DNA of 64,000 nt from Nannobrachium achirus (GCA_963921795.1 OY997641.1:73363272-73427271); one strand, 5' to 3'; positions 10,457-22,648 are shown, counted from the first letter of the stretch. Numbers and translations are program-made. The notes: generated from the sequence alone by a model not told the origin.

Positions 10457-11138
10457 TAAGCAATTTACCCCGAGTGAGAGGACATTATGCTCTCATAATG
10501 TCCGCAGTGAGGGTGTTATCGGACGAGGCGCAGCCGAGTCCGATAACACCCTCACTCAGGACATTATGAGAGCATAATGTCCGACCCCGAGTGGTAAATA
10601 GCTTTTCTACCACTTTTTCCCGTATACATGAAAGAAAACACATAGTTGTAACTTGCAAGGATCTTAAGTTACAATCATTATTGCCTATAAAACTTCCGCG
10701 AGACAGCAGATAGTTCCACAAACAACATCTTCTACTCACCAACAGATGGCGCCAACTCCATACTAATCCATGCGTCTAGCTTACAGCTAAGCTAACGTCA
10801 GTTAGAAGTACCGTTCCGGCCGTAAATAGAGGCTGTTCGCTTCCAGAAAGGCATAGGTTCAGAGAAAAGGGGCTTTAAAGTTGGCGGATTGCATTGGATC
10901 CAAATAAATCGGCGACTATAGCATGCACGTTAGTAAACATAGGACCGTTGCCACCGTCATTTGTTGGTTGGGGGAAAGGTGTTCCGACTACCTCCTGAAG
11001 TCCCCGGATGTACACTGAGGTGCATTGATCTCGGACAAGTCCTCATACAACTTTGCGGCAGTTGTTTTGTCATAACCTCCGGAATTTAGCCAATCAGAAT
11101 CCAGTATTTGAACACGTGACTAGAAAAAGTGGTAGAAG
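10457..11138. mobile_element. Foldback-containing insert in unit B
   Basis: Unit C reads GGGTACAAGTAACCGTATC without interruption. The insert holds a palindrome at about 10482-10580 with arms GGACATTATG(A/C)..., and an inverted pair CTACCACTTTTTC (10607-10619) / GAAAAAGTGGTAG. No coding capacity was recognised; the family is unknown. Confidence 0.55.
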
Positions 11139-11418
11139 TAACCGTATCTTCAGTAGTGTTAAATAAAAATGCATTTTAATCTGAATGGTGGTCATTTTCT
11201 GCGTTTTTCCTCCATATGTTTCAACTGATTGATTGATCGAAGAATTTATTAGAAGTTTGCATAGGAAAAGGTACAGTTTCATGACAGTACAGTTCACTGG
11301 TACAAGGTCTACTAAAAGGAGATCCTAGAAAAGACTGAGCTTATTTCCACAGGAAACCATTTAAGTATCTCATATAACATTGAATGACAGACGAACTACG
11401 CAACCCTATCGGTTGGGG

Positions 11419-11601
11419 TTGTTTCGAGGTCCCAGTAGACAGAGGCTAACCTGCCGACGCGAGTGAATGCTAACCTGCTCATGCAGGTGAATGCTAACCC
11501 AAAGCCTAAACCCTAACATTAAGCTTAAACCTAACCCCTACCCTTACCCTAACCATAACCCCTACCCTTACCCTAACCAGACCACTGGGACCTCGAAACA
11601 A
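11419..11601. mobile_element. MITE with telomere-like core (unit B copy)
   Basis: TTGTTTCGAGGTCCCAGTAG / CCACTGGGACCTCGAAACAA ends. The core at 11505-11580 has two blocks of CCCTACCCTTACCCTAACC, longer than in unit A. Confidence 0.65.
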
Positions 11602-11649
11602 TAGAAATAACAAGATTCTGCCTTTGGTTGGGCAGGTGTACGGCACTCT

Positions 11650-11655
11650 GAAATG
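11650..11655 (+). other. Left target-site duplication GAAATG
   Basis: Hexamer before the left end of the giant element, repeated at 31028-31033. Confidence 0.9.
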
Positions 11656-12082
11656 TACGGAGCCCCGCAGTGGCCACCGACCTCCGCAAAAAAGCGCAGG
11701 CGTGGCCACGAGAAAGATCTCGATATAACGGGATCCGCACCCGTACCCACGAGATGCCACTCGTTATCACGACTTGACCAACTCGTGATCACGAGTAAGG
11801 AACTCGAGCCCACGAGATGAGTAATTTGATATTACGAGATAAGGAACTCGTGGGAATGAATTCCACATCTCGTAATTACGAGATAAGGAACTCGTGGGAA
11901 TGAATTCCACATCTCGTAATTACGAGTAGTTAATAAGACCCGCCAAATGCTGCAATCAGAAACAGCTGTGCATCTGCAATCATCACCAGCCGCTTGTATC
12001 CCTCGGTGAGGCTTCCAAAGGACAGAAGCAGACAAGACGAATCTCCTGTTAATCCTGTAAGTTATCTTTTTCTTGTTTGTGT

Positions 12083-13262
12083 TACAGTTTTTCATGATTG
12101 TTAACACACGTTTTTCACTACACTAACAGCTTTTTCAAAACTGCACACACAAAACTGAAAACCTCACACACAAAATGCTAAACCTCACACTCCCTTCCCA
12201 AGATGATCACTTTGCCATCAAATCACTTAACTGTGTTGACAAAATGGAACTTGTGTTTTCATTTCACCTGACACTCCCTTCCCAAGATGACTCTTTGCCA
12301 TAAAATCACTTAACTGTGTTCACAAAATGGAACTCATGTTTTATTTGGTACACACTGCCATATTTTCAAATGACACATACCTTTCATTCAGTACACACAA
12401 CTAAGATTTGCTGCACACTACCAAGCATCTACAGCACAATGAAGTGCAAAATTGAAAACACAATCATTGAATTGGAACACACCATATGAATGACATTGAC
12501 TCTGGAGAATGAGCTATTTATCCTTTTGTAAAATTTCTCAGTGTTGGCCTACTTTTTTATATAGTCAAACATAAAACAGCACACAAATATGCAACCAAAA
12601 AGTTTTATTTGGGTACATGATTTACAGTAGATTTAGGCACCATGCCTCCGGTCAGAGATGGGCACAAAATACAAAAAAGTATTTTGAAAAAAATCTAAAT
12701 ACTTGCTTAGTACTTGGTCTAATATTGACCAGGATAGTGTCACCAAGATACTATCCTGGTGACACTATCCTGGTATTTGTATCTTTGTATTTCAAATAAT
12801 TTTTTGTATTGTGTGCCCATATCTGCCTCTGGTTCCTGTCTCAATGTTCAGTTGTGCAACAACTGAACATTGTGTGTAGTGTTTAGACAACAAGGTGCTT
12901 GCGTAATTGACATCAGACTTGAATGTGTAGAGTTTTGAATAGTTGTGTGTTGTGTGTTGATACTTTGAGATTTTAAGTGAGAAGTGTGTGCAACAACTGA
13001 ACATTGTGTATAGTGTTTAGACAACAAGGTGATGTGTAATTGACATCCGTGTTTTATAGGTTGATGCTTTGAGATTTTACATGAGAAGTGTGTGCAACAA
13101 CATGACATCAGAGTGTAAAGAAGGAGAATCCGAGTCTAATGCATGAAAAGCGAGTGTGAAGTAGTGCCAAATCAGGTCAAGCTATAGGTACATGAAGTGA
13201 AGGTTGTGAAAATTGTGCCAAATTTAAAATTTTTGTGTGTTAACAATCATGAAAAACTGTAA
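12083..13262. mobile_element. Mariner/Tc1-type element inside left inverted repeat
   Basis: TA-CAGTTTTTCATGATTGTT at the left and AACAATCATGAAAAACTG-TA at the right are perfect inverted ends with a TA duplication. No transposase remains. The same insertion is at the mirrored place in the right arm, so it predates the last arm homogenisation. Confidence 0.68.
12656..12828. repeat. Nested hairpin element (also at 29939-30111)
   Basis: GAGATGGGCACAAAATAC and GTATTGTGTGCCCATATC are inverted. The centre has a second short palindrome around CCAGGATAGTGTCACC. No coding content. Confidence 0.55.
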
Positions 13263-13470
13263 TGTTATTCCAAGCGCTATATTACTTAGTAAAAATGTAA
13301 CCCTTACAACTCATATATTGTCATTATATTACTACTGACATTCCTAGTGGTGTGACACTAGAGGGCGATGTAAGCTAGGCTTCCGCTATGTACCCGATGA
13401 CGGTGAAATAAACCACCCACAGTGCATCTCGGAGAAACACTCTCCAGCATTCTTTAACTAATCTGTGGAA

Positions 13471-13479
13471 TATATAAAG
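13471..13479 (+). promoter_or_regulatory. Possible TATA box for inward transcription (left arm)
   Basis: TATATAAAG in a conserved, non-repetitive part of the arm, mirrored at 29276-29284 on the minus strand. Each copy would drive transcription toward the leader-exon cassettes and the gene beyond. Weak evidence: motif and symmetry only. Confidence 0.25.
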
Positions 13480-14454
13480 TAAATAAGACACAACAATAGA
13501 GGATCTATTATTGTTGCAGGCAGTATTTGATTAATAATGACTAAACAAACGTGCGCCTGACAGGACGCAGACCGATGCCGTATTAATCCAGCGTCCATGT
13601 TGTGATCTGCCCAAGCGGTCAGACCCTTTTAACTTTATGATCTTAAAGTTATCATCTTACATATTATACCTCAGTGGGTGTAATATATAAAACTTCTGAC
13701 CATTACCTCTATGGTTCATACGTTGAACTCTATTGTGACCGTGAAATGTCGCATATATTTTCTTAAATTGAGATGTACTTTTCAGAAGACATTTCTGTTT
13801 ACCTGCTATCCTTCACATTCAATGTGCAGATTATTTTTTGCTAAAGAATACCTAGAGGCACAATCTGTATTTCATCTATTACTTTATCAGATTAAATGAA
13901 GACCATTAATCTACCTTATAGTTACTCACAACTAAACCTTTATTGATGTGCTTTAAGTGATTTTCTAATTATTGATGTGAAAGTCAATTTATTAATTTGC
14001 AATGTAGGCATTTAGCATTTGAACAGTACACAGATCAGCAATCAAACTTTATATAGCAAAACAACTTTTATTCAGGTAACAACTCCACTTAAAGCCACAC
14101 TTATAGTTTAAAATGTATTATTAACATGAAATGCTGTATACTTTAGTGAGGCCATTTAGCACCTGCTATTGGCTATGGTGGAGTTAGATAAGTTTATAAA
14201 GGTTTCGTATGGTAAAGAGTATTTGGGGAGTCACATTTGTCATAGGATATAGGTGTTAGATGGATATCTTTTTCAGACCAAAAAAACCCCAAAAACATCA
14301 CTTGTAGCTTTCAGTCATGTCCCTGTGCTGGATAACAGGTAGTGGTTGTTTGCTCTGAGACAACAGGAGTAGTGCTTGTCTGAGCCTGGCGTACGAGGTA
14401 ACAGGTGAAGGCATCAATTCTAGCTCACACGTGTCTTTGTGTATTTGTTTGCAG

Positions 14455-14553
14455 TTGGCGGATTGCAGAAGCCTGGTTCCCGACCCCGCTACTGGACGTC
14501 GGTTTCTGGGTTGCAGACTGACAGATTGCGGGGCCAGGCCTTCAAGGTCACAG
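14455..14553 (+). other. Leader-exon-like cassette A (left arm)
   Basis: 99 nt bounded by an acceptor TATTTGTTTGCAG and a donor GTCACAG|GTGAAT. No conserved reading frame is evident, so it is probably a 5' untranslated exon or alternative leader of the transposase gene. Mirror copy at 28202-28300. Confidence 0.5.
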
Positions 14554-14860
14554 GTGAATATCTATGCATCACGCAGAACACACATTGCAGTCATCTGATT
14601 ACTACACAATCCTAGGGGAGGACTCAATGCCCACATTTTGAACTAACATGAATTGTTTGAATGTAAGATACTTTGATCTCACAAAACAGACTTTGTTTGC
14701 CAAGCACATCATCAGACAACGTAACTTTTTACAAAGAGGTGCCAAGCCCATACAGGGACGCTCCTGTTACCGCTAAAGTTCATCCTAAAGCTGAAATAAA
14801 TATTTGCCTCAGGCATCAAATCTAGCTCACATTTGGGTTTGTGTATGTATTTCTTTGCAG

Positions 14861-14987
14861 TTTGCGGTTCTTTTCTTCGGGACCTCAGGTGTTTTGGCTG
14901 TCCCAGCCTGTACCCGCCCTCGCTACTGGACGTCGGTTTCTGGGGTGCTGACTGACAGATTGCGGGGCCAGGCCTTCAAGGTCACAG
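14861..14987 (+). other. Leader-exon-like cassette B (left arm)
   Basis: 127 nt between acceptor TATTTCTTTGCAG and donor GTCACAG|GTGAAT, sharing its 3' half with cassette A. The cassettes are part of a direct repeat of about 400 bp (14430-15260). Confidence 0.5.
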
Positions 14988-15265
14988 GTGAATATCTATG
15001 CATCACGCAGAGCACACATTGCAGTCATCTGATTACTACACAATCCCAGGGGAGGACTCAATGCCCACATTTTGAACTAACACTAACATGAATTGTTTTA
15101 ATGTAAGATACTTTGATCTCGCAAAGCACAGACTTTGTTTTCCAAGCACTTCATCAGACAACGTAACTTTTTAAAAACAGGTGCCAAGCCCATATGGGGG
15201 CACTCCTGTTACCGCTAAAGTTTATCCTAAAGCTGAAATACATAATTTGCCACAGGCCTCAATTC

Positions 15266-16170
15266 TAAGCCACTCACAATAATAAAGGAAACTTGATTTC
15301 GGGCCATTATATCTCCCCTTTAATAATATCAATCAATAATGCGTTGATTCGAGACCTTTCAACAAGGGGCTGCATGATAATGCATCGGGCAATCATGGAA
15401 TGAGAAACCTAGGCAAACGTGTTGGGAGTGCCAGCCAAAAATGTGCCAAAATGGCTTGTAATGCAGTTTTGCTGGCATTCACAATTGTTGCTTCAAGCAT
15501 TGCAGATTGCACTCCCACACAGTAATAAGGACAAGAGAAAAACACATTGGCCATACACTCAAGGATAAGAAAAGCTAAACAAAAAAATAAACATTGGCCA
15601 TACACTGTCAGGGACCTCAGTAGTATGTGTAGGATATGCAGCCACAACAGCTTGGCACCTTCTCATCATGCTGGTCACTATCCTGGCCACATTCTGCTGT
15701 GGAATGGCATCCCATTCCTCAACAAGGATATGTGACAAGTCAGCCAACGTGGTTCTGTTGGTCACTCTAGCATGCCATGTACAGCTTGACCAAGCGGATC
15801 CTCCCAGCCTCAGTGTTTCCACCAGTTTTGCTGCTTGAAGAAACCACAAACCCAATAATTTGCAGAACCCATTCATGTGGGTGCTAGTCACACACCTGTG
15901 ACTTTGACATGCATGTGACTTTCTGCCAGCATTTGAAGTTCAAAACGTGAGTAAATGCCAGCAGAACAGCATTATTTACAGGCCATTTTGGCACATTTTT
16001 GGCTGGCACTCCCCACACGTTTGCTTATGTTTCTCATTCCACGATTGCCCGATGCATATCATGCAGCCCCTTGTTGGAATGGTCTCGAATCAACGCATTA
16101 TTGATTGATATTATTGAAGGGGAGATATAATGGCCCGAAGTCAAGTTTCCTTTATTTTTGTGAGCAGTTA
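15266..16170. mobile_element. Tc1/mariner-type foldback with transposase remnant
   Basis: TA-flanked long inverted ends: AATAAAGGAAACTTGATTTC left and the complement right, continuing through CGGGCCATTATATCTCCCCT for over 150 bp. On the minus strand (about 15600-15800) a decayed Tc1 transposase C-terminus reads LVEEWDAIPQQNVARIVTSM then RRCQAVV. It sits just upstream of the transposase acceptor of the giant element, in its presumed intron; similar uninterrupted sequence is at 21260-21300. Confidence 0.75.
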
Positions 16171-16243
16171 AGCTCACACTTGTGTTTGTGCCTTTGTTTC
16201 CAGTTGCGGTTTTTCATCTGTGACAAGGAGCAGATCAGTGATC

Positions 16244-17973
16244 ATGGATAGAGACACCTTAATCAAGATTTGTTTCAATTTGGGCATGATTTATGAAGAC
16301 ATTCTGTCAACACTTGCTTGGCATGGGATTATTGTTAGTCCAAGGCAATTAACAAGGATATTGAGAGCATGTGGGTTATACCGTCGCCGATATTCTGACC
16401 TGGATGCTGCTATCGACTTTGTTTTACAACAATTGGAAGGCCCTGGACAACTCCATGGATACCGGTGGATGTACACCAAGTTACTGGAGCACGGTATCCG
16501 GATCCGGAAGGAAGACACGAGAATCCTTCTTTCTCTGCTAGACCCAGTAAACACTGAAGCTCGAAGAAGCCGACGTCTGACACGGAGGCGTTATTTTTCT
16601 AAAGGACCGAATTACATATGGCACGTCGATTCATACGACAAACTCAAGCCCTACGGAATATGCATTAATGGATGCATAGACGGGTATTCCCGTAGGATCA
16701 TATGGCTAAGAGCTGCCTTTACCAGCAGTGACCCAAAGGTTATTGGAGGCTACTTCGTTGAATCAATAGAGGAAACCGGAGGCTACCCAAGACTTCTACG
16801 CACAGACATGGGTACAGAGAATGTTGTGATAAGAGACATCCAAAAGTATTTGCGTCGAAATGATGAAGATGACAGGGCAGGAGAAAGGAGTTACATAACA
16901 GGAAAAAGCACAGCAAACCAGAGAATAGAGAGTTGGTGGGGACAGATGAGAAAGGAAGGGGTAGAATATTGGATTCAGCTTCTGGGAGAACTTAAGGATG
17001 AAGGGATCTTCAACGGTGACCTCTTGGATAAAGCACTTGTGCAGTTTTGCTTCATGGTAATAATTCAGGTAGGTTTCTAAACGGTAGACTGTACCAGCCT
17101 GGATCCACAAACATAATCATCTTACAATGCAACAGAGTCAGAATCTTGTTAAGAACAGGTCTATTATATTGTGTTTCAACAGCCGGCAGTGTAATTTACG
17201 CATGCGTGGTGGATGTAGGCCTACTGCTGCTTGAGGCTATGAAAGATTGCACCAGGCAGTACACATAAGACGATAGGCGAGGTCCAGGAAAGGGTTATTT
17301 TTACCGTTATGTATTCCTTAACTATTGTAAGTTAAAACACCACTAACAACAGTGTTCTAATTTCATCCAAATGCCCATGGAACTGGCAGCTCGCACACCC
17401 AGGGTTAGGGGGTCAGGTGTCAATATCTATTTGTATGTTGGCTACCTTCAATTTAAGAATATTATATCTACAGTATTACAGGATATTCAATTATAGTGAA
17501 ATGGTTGTGACTGATTGATAGGCCAATGAGATAGATACGTAATCGCTGATGTATTTGCATGATCTCTCTCTCTCTCCCCTCCTCTCCCCTCCCCCTCCCC
17601 CCTCCCTCCCCTCCCTCCCCTCCCTCTGTAGAAGGAGTTGGATGAAATCAAGGATGTTTGGAACGCACATCGCATCCGGCCCACCAAGAACGCCAATATC
17701 CCCGCTGGAATACCAAATGTCATGTACTTCGCACCGCACTTGTGGGGCACAGAGGACCATCTTGTTCCCTCCAGTGTTGACCTTGACACTTGTAAAGAGA
17801 GTTGCAAGTTCTTAACTTCAGTTCCATGTGATGAGGACGTATTTGATTTGTGCTCAATTGTAATGGAAGAATCAGGCTTAGAGTTCCCTGTGAACTGTTC
17901 ACATGCACTTGACTTGTATGTATCATTGAGGGATATTATCCGCCCACAAATATTACAGCAGGATATTGCATGA
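16244..17973 (+). CDS. IS3-like integrase-fold transposase of the giant element (two coding exons)
   Basis: Exon 1 is 16244-17068 and exon 2 is 17632-17973, joined at CAG|GTAGGT ... CTCTGTAG|AAGGAG in phase 0, giving about 388 residues. ATG 16244 is chosen over the upstream GTG at 16220 because the conserved start MDRDTLIKICFNLGM begins there, 41 nt after a leader acceptor TTTCCAG. An N-terminal helix-turn-helix-like region is followed by an IS3 OrfB-like segment GYRWMYTKLLEHGI and the integrase core. The catalytic triad is D129 (IWHVDSYD), D188 (RTDMGTEN) and E229 (ANQRIESWW). Exon 2 continues KELDEIKDVWNAHRIRPTKN and GTEDHLVPS, a C-terminal extension present in related fish proteins. It should cut and join the element's ends in the nucleus. 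No stop or frameshift is seen, so it may be functional. Intron 1 has a long CT tract before its acceptor. Confidence 0.85.
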
Positions 17974-18168
17974 ATGTCACTGTTTTCAGCTTAAACGTAG
18001 ACACACACGGGCGACTGCAAAATCCCTCCCACAAATGGAACAGTGACCTCTTTTCTGGTCCGTCATAACGTTATACTGCAGGCCTGTCCATAGCAGTCAA
18101 TGCAATTCAACTGCTGGTTAGCTTACTTTCAAAGTAATCCTGCATGAACTAAAGACTATTTTGATCCA

Positions 18169-18174
18169 AATAAA
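18169..18174 (+). terminator. Poly(A) signal of the transposase gene
   Basis: AATAAA about 195 nt after the stop codon, the first on this strand. Confidence 0.45.
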
Positions 18175-18293
18175 AATATGTTTTCAAAAGCATGGATTGT
18201 CTTTGTCAACACCTATTTTTTTTTTTCTAAAAAGAAAATGTGCTTCAAATTTAATTTGACACTTGAATGAGTTACCCATAATGTTAAAGGAGT

Positions 18294-18445
18294 AGTACAC
18301 CCCCAAATTGACTTTTTTTCTATTGATTACTCATGCCTTGGACACCTGAGTTCAATAGTATTTTTTTATTTTATTTATTGCATTCCTAAGACAAAAAAAT
18401 GGTTTTAGTAAACTTACCCCCATTCATTTTGATAGGGGACCCGCG
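18294..18445. mobile_element. One arm of a TTAA palindromic element
   Basis: Starts TTAAAGGAGTAGTACACCCC and matches one arm of the complete palindrome at 22923-23239 through CTTACCCCCATTCAT. The second arm is missing. Confidence 0.55.
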
Positions 18446-21264
18446 TCAACGCGGTCAACAAAAGACACTGGGGTCTACATGATGGGCTGAGGCGAAATTG
18501 GTACAGTTAGCTGGGGCTTTAAGGCCACTGTGGCCCTTGGGGCATGCAATATCTTTGAGGGACACAAGGCCAAACTGGGGGGCAACGCTAGCCTCTTAAG
18601 TATTGAGTGTTAATATTTTCAGGGATTAAAGTTCTCAGTAAAAATCCCCTATTGGGACATGCTCTGAAAATTATTTTCAGTCTTGGCATTTTGTCTTGCT
18701 TTAACCCCTGTACTTTACAAACTATCTTTTCCCCCATTCAAATATCAATATGCTCACTATTTCAATCTTTTATACATGATAAGCTGATGTGTTTCCATTT
18801 TCACTTTATCTTATGCCTGTATTGCACATTTGAGACACTCTGGACAAAATTTAGTGTCATGTGTCATCTAAATATGAATGAAAGTATTTGCTATCCTTAT
18901 ATTACCATCATGTAATGAGTCTATATCTGTGGTGTCTACATGCAATTCTTGGGAGAGCGTTCTTGAATTGAGCTGTAGGTGGCGCTCTATTAATTCATGG
19001 GAGATGTATATCTTTGTGCCATATTTAAATTGGACATTCTTTAACGTTAAACAACAATAACAAACGGACAGCTTTAAATAATAACATTTATAGGCCAATT
19101 ATGTCTTCTGCACACACATTTAAATTTCATCAAAGCAAAGTGCAACTAATCTCTCCTTTTATTGACACTGGTCCGCAGATGGTTGGTCAAGGTTTACGAA
19201 ACCTTAACTGCGGTGACCCCAAAAATAATCTTATTTGAAGTGGGGACACCACTTAAATTTTTGACTTGATTCCACAGATTGATAATTTGGCGTAGTGATC
19301 TTTTAGATCAGCTAACATCTCATTGTTTGAATTTTTATTACTTAATGACATTTGTGCATAAAAAAGGTCTTGAAAGTATCACAGACCACTTCATAAATTT
19401 ACAGACACCGTTTACCCTTAAACTTGAAGTTGGATTATTTACTGTTCAGGTAAAGTAATTGACATTTAGCTAATCATCAGTGGATCCCACTTAGGGTCCC
19501 AACCCCCAGTTTTTGAACAATTGATCTAGGTTCTCACGTTTCTTAAGCATGGAAATGTTCCAAATGTAATCTTTCCCACAACCACATTCAAGTGCGGGAG
19601 AAAACCATTATTACAGCACACCATGAATATAAAATATACCTCAATGCCTAAATCCTGTGTGCAGCTGACACCTGTAACCAAATGTATATGTAGAAAATTA
19701 GCTAGTTAGACCAACACTGAAGTTCAAATGAACTATGAAGATACCATTTCATTCCATTTTTGATGTATGTGTGTATGTATTACATCTGTAGAATTGCTTT
19801 TGACTTAACAGTATGTCTACACTGCAAAGAACAAGTCCCACAAATCATGGGACCTGTTCAAATGGTCATATAGTGGATGCTATTTCTGTGATACCATCAC
19901 ATCACAGGCCAAACGAGATTTTTATAGGACCTCTAGTCATAATCTATAGGCACATTTTAAACATTCCCCACTGAATCTGCTAATATAATCAAATACTTCA
20001 ATGAGACAATCATGACAAACTGACAAACGATAGCAGACATTCTTTAATGGAATACAAAAGAATAATCAAGCACTCCATAACACATTAATATAAAGTATTG
20101 TACAGAAACCATATGCTTTCAACTTGGTTTACAATGCAATCTTAAAACATTTTTCCAAAAATAAGTCAAATAAATACGGTATCAATACTTCATGAGAAAA
20201 CAAATGTATCATGTCAAAGTATCCTACTGTGTCAAAACAATACAAAGGCAAGAGTAAGGCAAGAAAAGAGAAGAAAAAAAAAGCGAGAGATACAGCAAAA
20301 AAGTACAATTACCCAGTTTTGACTGGATGACTAAAACAAAAATCCCAACATTAATTAACAGTACTATACTTAATCTGGCACATATAGGTTTTAGTGCAAG
20401 AAGCACAAGAATATTCAAACCTTTATTTCCACACAAACATGTTAATTAGTAAAACACATTAAATTCATACATGCAAATTGAACCTGTGTTATAGAAGCAT
20501 TTTTCTACAGGGGGAAAAAAATGCCATCATACACTGATGATAGTGCTGTAAATAAAGTTTCTGGACCCGCTAAAGAAATCTATGAACCTTCTCAATCTAC
20601 AACACATTTTTATCCAAAATGTAGCTTGGGTTATCTAAGCAAAAGGTGTGTTGGCCTGAAAACCTGAAGACCCTTTGCCAAGCTGACTACATTCAGACTC
20701 TCTCAGAGTTCAACACTTTAAGCTACATTATATAAAAAAAACAAAATCTAATAAAAAGAGGGGAAATCAGTCTTACGTTAACTAATGTATTTCAGTTATA
20801 TTCTCAGTCGTAGATGGGCAACTTTGATTCTTGAGAGGGCCACTATATTTCAACACTTCCTCAGAGAGCCACATAGTATATACATGCAATAATACTCGAT
20901 CACAAGCTCAAAGTGTTGCATTGCGACAGCAACACCTTTGTGCTTGTAGATCTGTCATTCATAACATTTCTGTAATCAAGTATTCTTTTAATCCAATGTG
21001 TAATGCATTTCTATTTTCTTATATTATGAAGTTAAATACAAATACACTGGACAAAGCATACCGACTAGACAAAGTCATTAATGAAAATTCTACTATTTTG
21101 CAAATAAGGCCATTCATGTTTGCATGTTTTGAATTGGAACAACGGAAATATCAGTATTTTGAAACTAACCTGCAGAAGGCCACGTTAGGTTTAGGTGGGG
21201 GCCACATGAGTATGGCCTAGGCCTAAAATGACAACCTCACAATTGCTCATTAGCAGGACTTTGC
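18446..21264. other. Unresolved interior of the giant element
   Basis: AT-rich sequence with no gene recognised. Frames up to 129 codons (20831-21220) have no family signature. The segment at 20810-21220 starts GATGGGCAACTTTGATTC and could be an old hAT insertion; this is a guess. Confidence 0.3.
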
Positions 21265-21460
21265 AGCTCACACTTGAGTTTGTGCATTTGTTTGCAGTTG
21301 CTTTTTTTCATCTGTGATAAGGAGCAGATCAGTGATCATGGATAGACACCTTAATCAATTTTCTAAAGGACCGAATTATATTATGGCACGTCGATTCACA
21401 TGACAAACTCAAGCCCTACGGAATATGCATTAATGGATGCATACATGCATACCATAGGCA
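21265..21460 (+). pseudogene. Internally deleted second copy of the transposase 5' end
   Basis: It repeats the leader acceptor (TTTGTTTGCAG|TTG), the leader CATCTGTGATAAGGAGCAGA, ATG GATAGACACCTTAATCAA, then jumps to TTTCTAAAGGACCGAATTAT, GGCACGTCGATTC and GGAATATGCATTAATGGATG. Relative to the intact gene, about 330 bp (about 16266-16592) are gone. No downstream catalytic part follows. Confidence 0.8.
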
Positions 21461-21861
21461 TATGATAGATTCTGTTTCTACAACTTGGATTAAAAAATCA
21501 CGCGTATGTGTTTGTGGAATACAACATGGAGAATGTTGCTATAACATATGCCATCATTTATCTCTTAGAGACCAATGATGAACATCCGATGGAATTGTAT
21601 CAGTCTTCTGATATTTCAGTCAGGCATAGGCTGTGTGAGGCTGTAATCTATGTTCATGTAAATTATGGTGACAAAGCAATGATATGAGAAGGTATTAAAT
21701 ATATATATCTGGATGTGTAAACTACACGAAAAATAACGCTACTGATGTGATGATTGAAGCCATGTTTTGAGGTAACCAAAGTCATTGTTTTATATTGCTA
21801 CTTTTACGTGGGAAGTGAATCGTATTAACTGCTTTCTATACCTTAACAATGTGAATGAAAA

Positions 21862-21890
21862 AATAAACTGATAGAAATGACTGTTTTATT
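21862..21890. terminator. Back-to-back poly(A) signals on both strands
   Basis: AATAAA at 21862-21867 on + and at 21885-21890 on -. The minus one is the first clear signal downstream of the HECT stop (about 2.2 kb away), the plus one follows the deleted transposase copy. This suggests a shared convergent terminator. Confidence 0.4.
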
Positions 21891-22004
21891 GAAATGTTGA
21901 CCAAGTTCACAACAAGTCTGCAGTGCAATGACACAAAACATCAAATAACAAACAGTCCAACAAGAGAACACGAAATTGAACAGTGGACATAAGGCTACAT
22001 TGCC

Positions 22005-22648
22005 TTAAAGGGGTATTTCACTTTCAAAACAACTTTTGGTTATTTTATCATCTAATCAGTCTTTTATGAACACTCTGAACAGTTTTTAATTTGCTTCATT
22101 CAATATTTACATATTTGATGTAAATGTTACCAGCTCCTCCAGGCCCAGGGCCTCTCCCCACACACACACATTGTAACTTCAAACTTCATTTTAACCATGA
22201 CAGATTCATTAAAAACACCCATTATTTTTTCTGGTGACTCATACCCTCCTAATACGTGAGCAGACCGTGTTTTTTCAATAACTTTTTTCATTTATTTTTA
22301 ATAATTATTTGTTTGTATTTAATTTTTTCCATTTTCCCAAATAATTATTAAAAATAAATGAAAAAAGTTATTGAAAAAACACAGTCTGCTCACGTATTAG
22401 GAGGGTAATATGAGTCACCAGAAAAAATAATGGGTGTATTTAATGAATCTATCATGGTTAAAATGGAGTTTGAAGTTACAATGTGTGTGTGTGGGGAGAG
22501 GCCTCCAGGCCTGGAGGAGCTGGTAACATTTACATCAAATATGTAAATATTGAATGAAGCAAATTAAAAACTGTTCAGAGTGTTCATAAAAGACTGATTA
22601 GATGATAAAATAACCAAAAGTTGTTTTGAAAGTGAAATACCCCTTTAA
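22005..22648. mobile_element. Palindromic TTAA element, 644 bp, in array unit 1
   Basis: TTAAAGGGGTATTTCACTTT ... AAAGTGAAATACCCCTTTAA. The arms (about 310 bp each) are nearly perfect complements around a centre near 22325. The target TTAA is duplicated; empty sites are at 23513-23516 and 23790-23793. Confidence 0.82.

Larger units (their letters stand above)
10307..11655 (+). repeat. Unit B, left part (intron 1 homologue)
   Basis: Starts within the exon 1 donor repeat array (exon 1 itself is lost) and runs collinear with unit C 60027-60660 apart from the insert at 10457-11138. It ends with the left target duplication GAAATG of the giant element. Confidence 0.75.
11656..15265. repeat. Left terminal inverted repeat (3.6 kb)
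   Basis: Nearly identical to the reverse complement of 26871-31027. It contains the palindrome-rich end (CTCGTAATTACGAGAT repeats at 11840-11935), a nested mariner-like element (12083-13262) and two leader-exon cassettes. Compared with the right arm it has one fewer cassette, and about 85 bp (about 12105-12190) that the right arm lacks. Confidence 0.9.

Noticed and set aside
12848-13108. Paired frames in both arms (12848-13108 and 29647-29907; 13711-13899 and 28856-29044)
   Set aside because: Identity between them only reflects the inverted repeat; they sit in a non-coding mariner-like insert or have no family signature.
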